From assembly GCF_003323715.1 (NCBI RefSeq), contig NZ_QOIN01000048.1, forward strand, positions 496,001 to 560,000: a stretch of DNA of 64,000 bases, given 5' to 3'. Shown in pieces: positions 60,433-64,000 of this stretch; within the stretch, counting starts at the first letter, position 1; every line of letters starts with the position of its first letter. The DNA is from Streptomyces diacarni. Lineage in GTDB: Bacteria; Actinomycetota; Actinomycetes; Streptomycetales; Streptomycetaceae. The notes under the pieces are model-generated. The model made no database searches and was not told the origin of the DNA. It saw only the letters and a program-made list of their open reading frames with translations. A program made the position numbers and the translations under genes.

Positions 60433-61410
60433 ATGGCTGATGCGACGGAGGTATGGCTCTCGCTCCCGCCGGAGAGTGTCGAGGGGCTGCCCGACTCCCT
60501 GACGTACCGGTACTGGAACGGGGAGGAGGAGTATCCGGCGGACCCCGCGGACTGCGCCTTCTACGTCGTCCCCTATTACCTGGGTGCCGAGGTCGCCGTA
60601 CGGCCGCTCGCCCGGATGACGGGCCTGAAAGTCGTCCAGACCCTCACCGCGGGCATCGACCACATCGCGTCCGCCATCCCACGCCTCCCCACCGGAACGC
60701 GCGTGTGCAACGCCCGCGGCGTGCACGACGCGAGCACCGCGGAACTGGCCGTGGCGCTCACCCTCGCCTCCCTCCGCGACCTGCCAGGATCGGTCCGCGC
60801 CCAGGACCGCGGCGAGTGGCGTACCGGCTTCCTCCCCGCCCTCGCCGACCGCACGGTACTGATCCTCGGTTACGGCGCCGTGGGGGAGGCGATCGAGAAG
60901 CGGCTGCTGCCGTTCGAGGTCGCCGCCGTGCACCGGGTCGCCCGCTCGCCGCGCCTGGCCGAACTCGGCCCGGTGCGCCCACTGAGCGAGATCGACGAGC
61001 TGTTGCCGCTCGCCGACGTCGTGGTAGTGGCGACTCCGCTCACCGAGCAGACCCGCCACCTGGTGGACGCCGGATTCCTGTCCCGGATGAAGGACGGGGC
61101 GCTGCTGGTCAACGTGGCCCGTGGTGCCGTCGTCGACACCGGCGCTCTGCTGGCCGAGACGGGTACCCCGGCGTCCGCGCCGGGGGCCGGTGACGGCGTC
61201 CCGGGCCGGCTGCGGGCCGCGCTGGACGTGACGGACCCCGAACCCCTGCCCAAGGATCATCCCCTCTGGCGAGCACCCGGAGTGCTGATCACACCGCACA
61301 TCGGAGGGCCCACTTCCGCGTTCCATCCGCGTGCCAGAAGGCTCGTCGGTGCACAGCTGCGGCGCTGGGCGGCCGGTGAGGAGCCGGCCAACACGGTGGC
61401 CGTGGCGTAG
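60433..61410 (+). CDS. 2-hydroxyacid dehydrogenase family protein
   Basis: 325 residues, D-isomer-specific. Substrate domain LTAGIDHIASAIPRLP; NAD motif VLILGYGAVGEAIEKRLLPF; catalytic Arg in VNVARGAVVDTG, Glu in VTDPEPLPKDHPLW, His in ITPHIGGPTSAF. A loop insertion (TPASAPGAGDGVPG) splits ALLAE from RLRAALDV, where relatives join directly. ATG 60433. Substrate unknown (glyoxylate/phosphoglycerate-like). Monocistronic. Confidence 0.92.
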   Translation: MADATEVWLSLPPESVEGLPDSLTYRYWNGEEEYPADPADCAFYVVPYYLGAEVAVRPLARMTGLKVVQTLTAGIDHIASAIPRLPTGTRVCNARGVHDASTAELAVALTLASLRDLPGSVRAQDRGEWRTGFLPALADRTVLILGYGAVGEAIEKRLLPFEVAAVHRVARSPRLAELGPVRPLSEIDELLPLADVVVVATPLTEQTRHLVDAGFLSRMKDGALLVNVARGAVVDTGALLAETGTPASAPGAGDGVPGRLRAALDVTDPEPLPKDHPLWRAPGVLITPHIGGPTSAFHPRARRLVGAQLRRWAAGEEPANTVAVA

Positions 61411-61492
61411 GGCGCGTAAACCACCCGAGGCCGCGAGAGGCCACTCTACGGATCCGTACGACTGCACCCTGTTCCGAACTTCCCTCTTGTGG

Positions 61493-61519
61493 TTACGGTC
61501 AGTATTGGGACTATGTCCC
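61493..61519 (+). promoter_or_regulatory. BldD-like half-site and small dyad upstream of the c-di-GMP gene
   Basis: TTAC-N5-GTAT (61493-61505) partly fits the BldD box (TNAC...GTNA), with the last A replaced by T. A dyad GGGAC-TAT-GTCCC follows at 61507-61519. Confidence 0.35.
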
Positions 61520-61588
61520 TGAGTGACGAACCTGGTGTATCGTCCCGATCGGGGGGCGAAACCCGGACACGAGGGGGGCGACGGGCGA

Positions 61589-61756
61589 ATGCACGATCAA
61601 CGGACGAACTGCCGCACGGGGGAACGCGCACACGGCGTTCCACGCCACCGCGACCGTCAGCCACGAAACCCGCGTTGCGCCGCACCACCGGACACCGTGC
61701 GTGACGGCCGTGCCGACTCCACCAAGTGGCCCCCGTCCTGGCGGGTGGCACGATGA
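61589..61756 (+). CDS. Possible small ORF coupled to the c-di-GMP gene, 55 aa
   Basis: ATG 61589 (MHDQRTNCRTGERAHGVPRH) to TGA 61756; the stop overlaps the next start as ATGA. Arg- and His-rich, no family. Ribosome site weak (GAGGGGGG 12 bases upstream). The coupling is the main evidence; it may be a leader peptide or a chance frame. The rest of the 342-base gap after the hydroxyacid dehydrogenase shows no other gene. Confidence 0.35.
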   Translation: MHDQRTNCRTGERAHGVPRHRDRQPRNPRCAAPPDTVRDGRADSTKWPPSWRVAR

Positions 61757-64000
61757 CGACCAACGAAGCGGCCCCGCGACGCAAACCGTGCTGGACCACC
61801 ACACCCGCGGTCCGCGCCGGCGGCACCGGACGCGGTACGTCGGTGCCGCCGCAGACCCGCGGAATCCCGCCACGGGCGAGGGGGACCGGGCCTCGGGCGA
61901 CCGGCCCCGCCGGCAGGACCGGCAGCACCGATGGCGTCCCGCCCCAGCCACGCGGAGGAGGCTCGGGCGGCGCCACAGGACTCGCCTCGCAGCTGGCGCT
62001 CGCCGTCGTCTGCGCCGGCTACGCCATCGGAGCAGCCCTCGGCTGGGGCTCGCACACCGTCGCCGTGTTCATGGGCGACTTCGGGCTCAGCGCCGCCGCC
62101 CTGCTGGCCGCCACCTCCTGCCTGTGGTACGCCTACACGCAGCGCCGCGACGCCGAACGGCCCGGCGCGGCCCACCTGGCACCGGCACAGCGCGCCCGGC
62201 TGCGGGCCAGCCGCCCCGCCTGGGCGCTCTTCGGCGTCTCCTCGCTGATGGCGGGGCTCGGCAACGGGGTCTGGGGCTGGTACGAGCTGGTGCTCGACCA
62301 GCCGGTCCCCAGACCGTCACTGGCCGACTTCTGCTTCCTGCTGTTCGCGCCACCGGCCATCGTCGGGCTGCTCGTGCTCGCCAAGCGCCCGGTGACCCGC
62401 GCCGGCTGGGTGTGCCTGAGCCTCGACGCCTGGCTGATCGGCGGCTCCCTGCTGACGCTCTCCTGGTCCCTCGCGCTCGCCCACACCGCCTACTGGCAGG
62501 GCGACTCGGTGGCCAGGGCCGCGCTGAACATGGCCTACCCACTGCTGGACATCGTGCTCGTCAGCATGGTGCTGGCCCTGCACTTCCGGCGCTCCTCCGC
62601 GCACCGCAGCGCCATCAACACCGCTGTCGGCGCGCTCGCGCTGACGGTACTGTGCGACGCCCTGTTCACCTCGCCGATGCTGCGCGAGCACTACGCCTCG
62701 GGCCAGTTGCTGGACGCGGGCTGGTTCGCCGGATCGCTGCTGCTGGCGTACGCGCCCTGGGTCGGCAGAAGCCGCGGCCCCAGCCCGGCGCCGCCGCAGC
62801 CGCAGCCACTGGCCACGGCCCGTGAGGCGGAGGCCCGCGCCACGCACCCCAGCCGCCCCATCTCCGGTTCACTCAGCGCGCTGACGCCCTACCTGGCTGC
62901 GGCCGTGTGCACCCTGGGCATCCTCTACAACTCGGTGGACGGCCGCGAGATCGACCGCGTCGTCCTCTACACAGGCTGCACGGTCGTGCTGGCGCTGGTG
63001 CTGCGCCAGGGCATCATGCTCCTGGACAACATCACGCTCACCCGGGAGCTGGCGCAGAAGGAGAACCACTTCCGCTCCCTGGTGCAGGGCTCCAGCGACG
63101 TCATCATGATCACCGCGGCCGCCGGCAGCCTCCGCTACGTCTCGCCGGCCGCGGCGGGCGTCTACGGGCGCGACGCCGAGGACCTGGTCGGCGCCGAACT
63201 CTCCTCCCTCGTCCACCCGGAGGACCTCGGCCAGGTGCTGCACGAGCTGCGCCGCTTCCTGGCCGCCTCCTGGGAGCAGGAGGCGTGCACGAGAATCGAG
63301 TGCCGCATCCGGCACGGTCAGGGCCACTGGCTCAACGTCGAGTCCACGGTCAACCGCTACCAGGGCGGCCTGATCTTCAACAGCCGGGACGTGACCGAGC
63401 GCGTGCGGCTCCAGGCGCAGTTGCAGCACAACGCCTCGCACGACGCGCTCACCGACCTGCCCAACCGCGCCCTGTTCACCGAGCGGGTCCGGCAGGCCAT
63501 CGGCTCGCGACGCGGCGGTGACTGCGGCACGGCGGTGCTCTTCATCGACCTGGACGGCTTCAAGGCGGTCAACGACACCGTCGGCCACCAGGCGGGCGAC
63601 GAACTGCTGGTGCAGGCGGCAAGGCGGCTGCACGAGTCGGTGCGCTCCGGCGACACCGCGGCGCGGCTGGGCGGCGACGAGTTCGCCGTGCTCATCCGCG
63701 GCGACGGCGAGCCGGGCGCGCCACCGGACGCCGAACGCGAGCTGCGCATACACGACATCGCCGACCGGCTGCGGATCACTCTCTCCGACCCCTACCGGGT
63801 CGAGGGCACGCAGGTGCGGGTGGCCGCCTCCATCGGCATCGCCTTCGCCGAGCCCGGCATCACCCCCAGCTCCCTGATGCGCAACGCCGACCTGGCGATG
63901 TACCGCGCCAAGCAGGCGGGCAAGGCCCGGGTCGAGCTGTACGCGCCGCAGATGCAGGCCGAGGTCGTCAAGCGCGCCGAGCTGGCGGCGCGGCTGCGCA
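61753..64000 (+). CDS. cdgC: Membrane PAS-GGDEF c-di-GMP protein, CdgC-like (3' end outside window)
   Basis: 749 codons visible. After an Arg/Pro/Gly-rich tail, about ten membrane helices span residues ~72-430. A PAS domain follows (FRSLVQGSSDVIMITAAAG, LRYVSPAAAGVYGRDAEDL), then GGDEF (HDALTDLPNRALF, LFIDLDGFKAVNDTVGHQAG, LGGDEFAVLIRG near 640) and the start of a linker that normally leads to EAL (KRAELAARLR). The GGDEF motif is intact, so synthesis is possible. The symbol rests on recalled position of SCO5511/cdgC relative to rmdB and on architecture. ATG 61753; GTG 61726 possible. Confidence 0.8.
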   Translation, partial: MTTNEAAPRRKPCWTTTPAVRAGGTGRGTSVPPQTRGIPPRARGTGPRATGPAGRTGSTDGVPPQPRGGGSGGATGLASQLALAVVCAGYAIGAALGWGSHTVAVFMGDFGLSAAALLAATSCLWYAYTQRRDAERPGAAHLAPAQRARLRASRPAWALFGVSSLMAGLGNGVWGWYELVLDQPVPRPSLADFCFLLFAPPAIVGLLVLAKRPVTRAGWVCLSLDAWLIGGSLLTLSWSLALAHTAYWQGDSVARAALNMAYPLLDIVLVSMVLALHFRRSSAHRSAINTAVGALALTVLCDALFTSPMLREHYASGQLLDAGWFAGSLLLAYAPWVGRSRGPSPAPPQPQPLATAREAEARATHPSRPISGSLSALTPYLAAAVCTLGILYNSVDGREIDRVVLYTGCTVVLALVLRQGIMLLDNITLTRELAQKENHFRSLVQGSSDVIMITAAAGSLRYVSPAAAGVYGRDAEDLVGAELSSLVHPEDLGQVLHELRRFLAASWEQEACTRIECRIRHGQGHWLNVESTVNRYQGGLIFNSRDVTERVRLQAQLQHNASHDALTDLPNRALFTERVRQAIGSRRGGDCGTAVLFIDLDGFKAVNDTVGHQAGDELLVQAARRLHESVRSGDTAARLGGDEFAVLIRGDGEPGAPPDAERELRIHDIADRLRITLSDPYRVEGTQVRVAASIGIAFAEPGITPSSLMRNADLAMYRAKQAGKARVELYAPQMQAEVVKRAELAARLR

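Overview
The window is about 72% G+C chromosomal DNA. Dense genes with third-position G/C, GTG/TTG starts, ATGA/GTGA overlaps and the gene order mnmA - ligA - rmdB-like - gatC - gatA - gatB all point to Streptomyces or a close relative. The conserved parts match, from memory, the neighbourhood of S. coelicolor SCO5476-SCO5511. No rRNA, tRNA, CRISPR array, intact insertion sequence or antibiotic gene cluster was seen.

Layout. (1) 1-4221: 3' part of an oligopeptide ABC transporter operon (binding protein, one permease, two ATPases), then a TRIC-type membrane protein. (2) 5321-9976: an accessory segment. A LysR regulator diverges from an epoxide hydrolase - hypothetical - fumarylacetoacetase-like operon; an SCO6745-family gene cut by an in-frame TAG and the tail of an integrase follow. 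(3) 10.1-16.8 kb: a thioesterase, dps, a wrecked XRE regulator gene, a leftward array of seven very short genes (several with Cys pairs, several translationally coupled), a divergent HTH-TPR regulator with a SLOG-fold partner, a Cys-rich small protein and a Nudix hydrolase. (4) 16.9-34.4 kb: housekeeping core with cysteine desulfurase, peptidoglycan amidase, mnmA, LOG-family protein, a fused glycine-to-betaine methyltransferase, an MreB-like protein, SDR, MetE-like protein, ligA, an rmdB-like c-di-GMP enzyme and gatCAB.

(5) 34.7-41.6 kb, mostly leftward: MBL hydrolase, GAF-ANTAR protein, a three-gene TerD/AIM24 operon and an M81 peptidase. (6) 41.8-49.1 kb: a ROK regulator divergent from a complete dipeptide-type ABC operon whose two ATPases are fused. 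(7) 49.3-64 kb: Tat-exported phospholipase C, MMPL transporter, a small gene and large LuxR (LAL) regulator, DUF6191 protein, PQQ-type sugar dehydrogenase lipoprotein, aldo/keto reductase, 2-hydroxyacid dehydrogenase and a membrane PAS-GGDEF protein running off the end.

Functional themes. tRNA maturation and charging (desulfurase/MnmA thiolation, GatCAB amidation), osmoprotection (betaine from glycine), peptide uptake (two ABC systems, one beside an M81 peptidase and ROK regulator) and c-di-GMP signalling (two enzymes). The least conventional parts are the small-gene array around the HTH-TPR/SLOG pair, the TerD/AIM24 operon and the betaine gene, which appears to begin with ATT and has a near-perfect 22-bp palindrome upstream. 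The 9.5-12.6 kb stretch carries several decayed genes and looks like an old insertion site.
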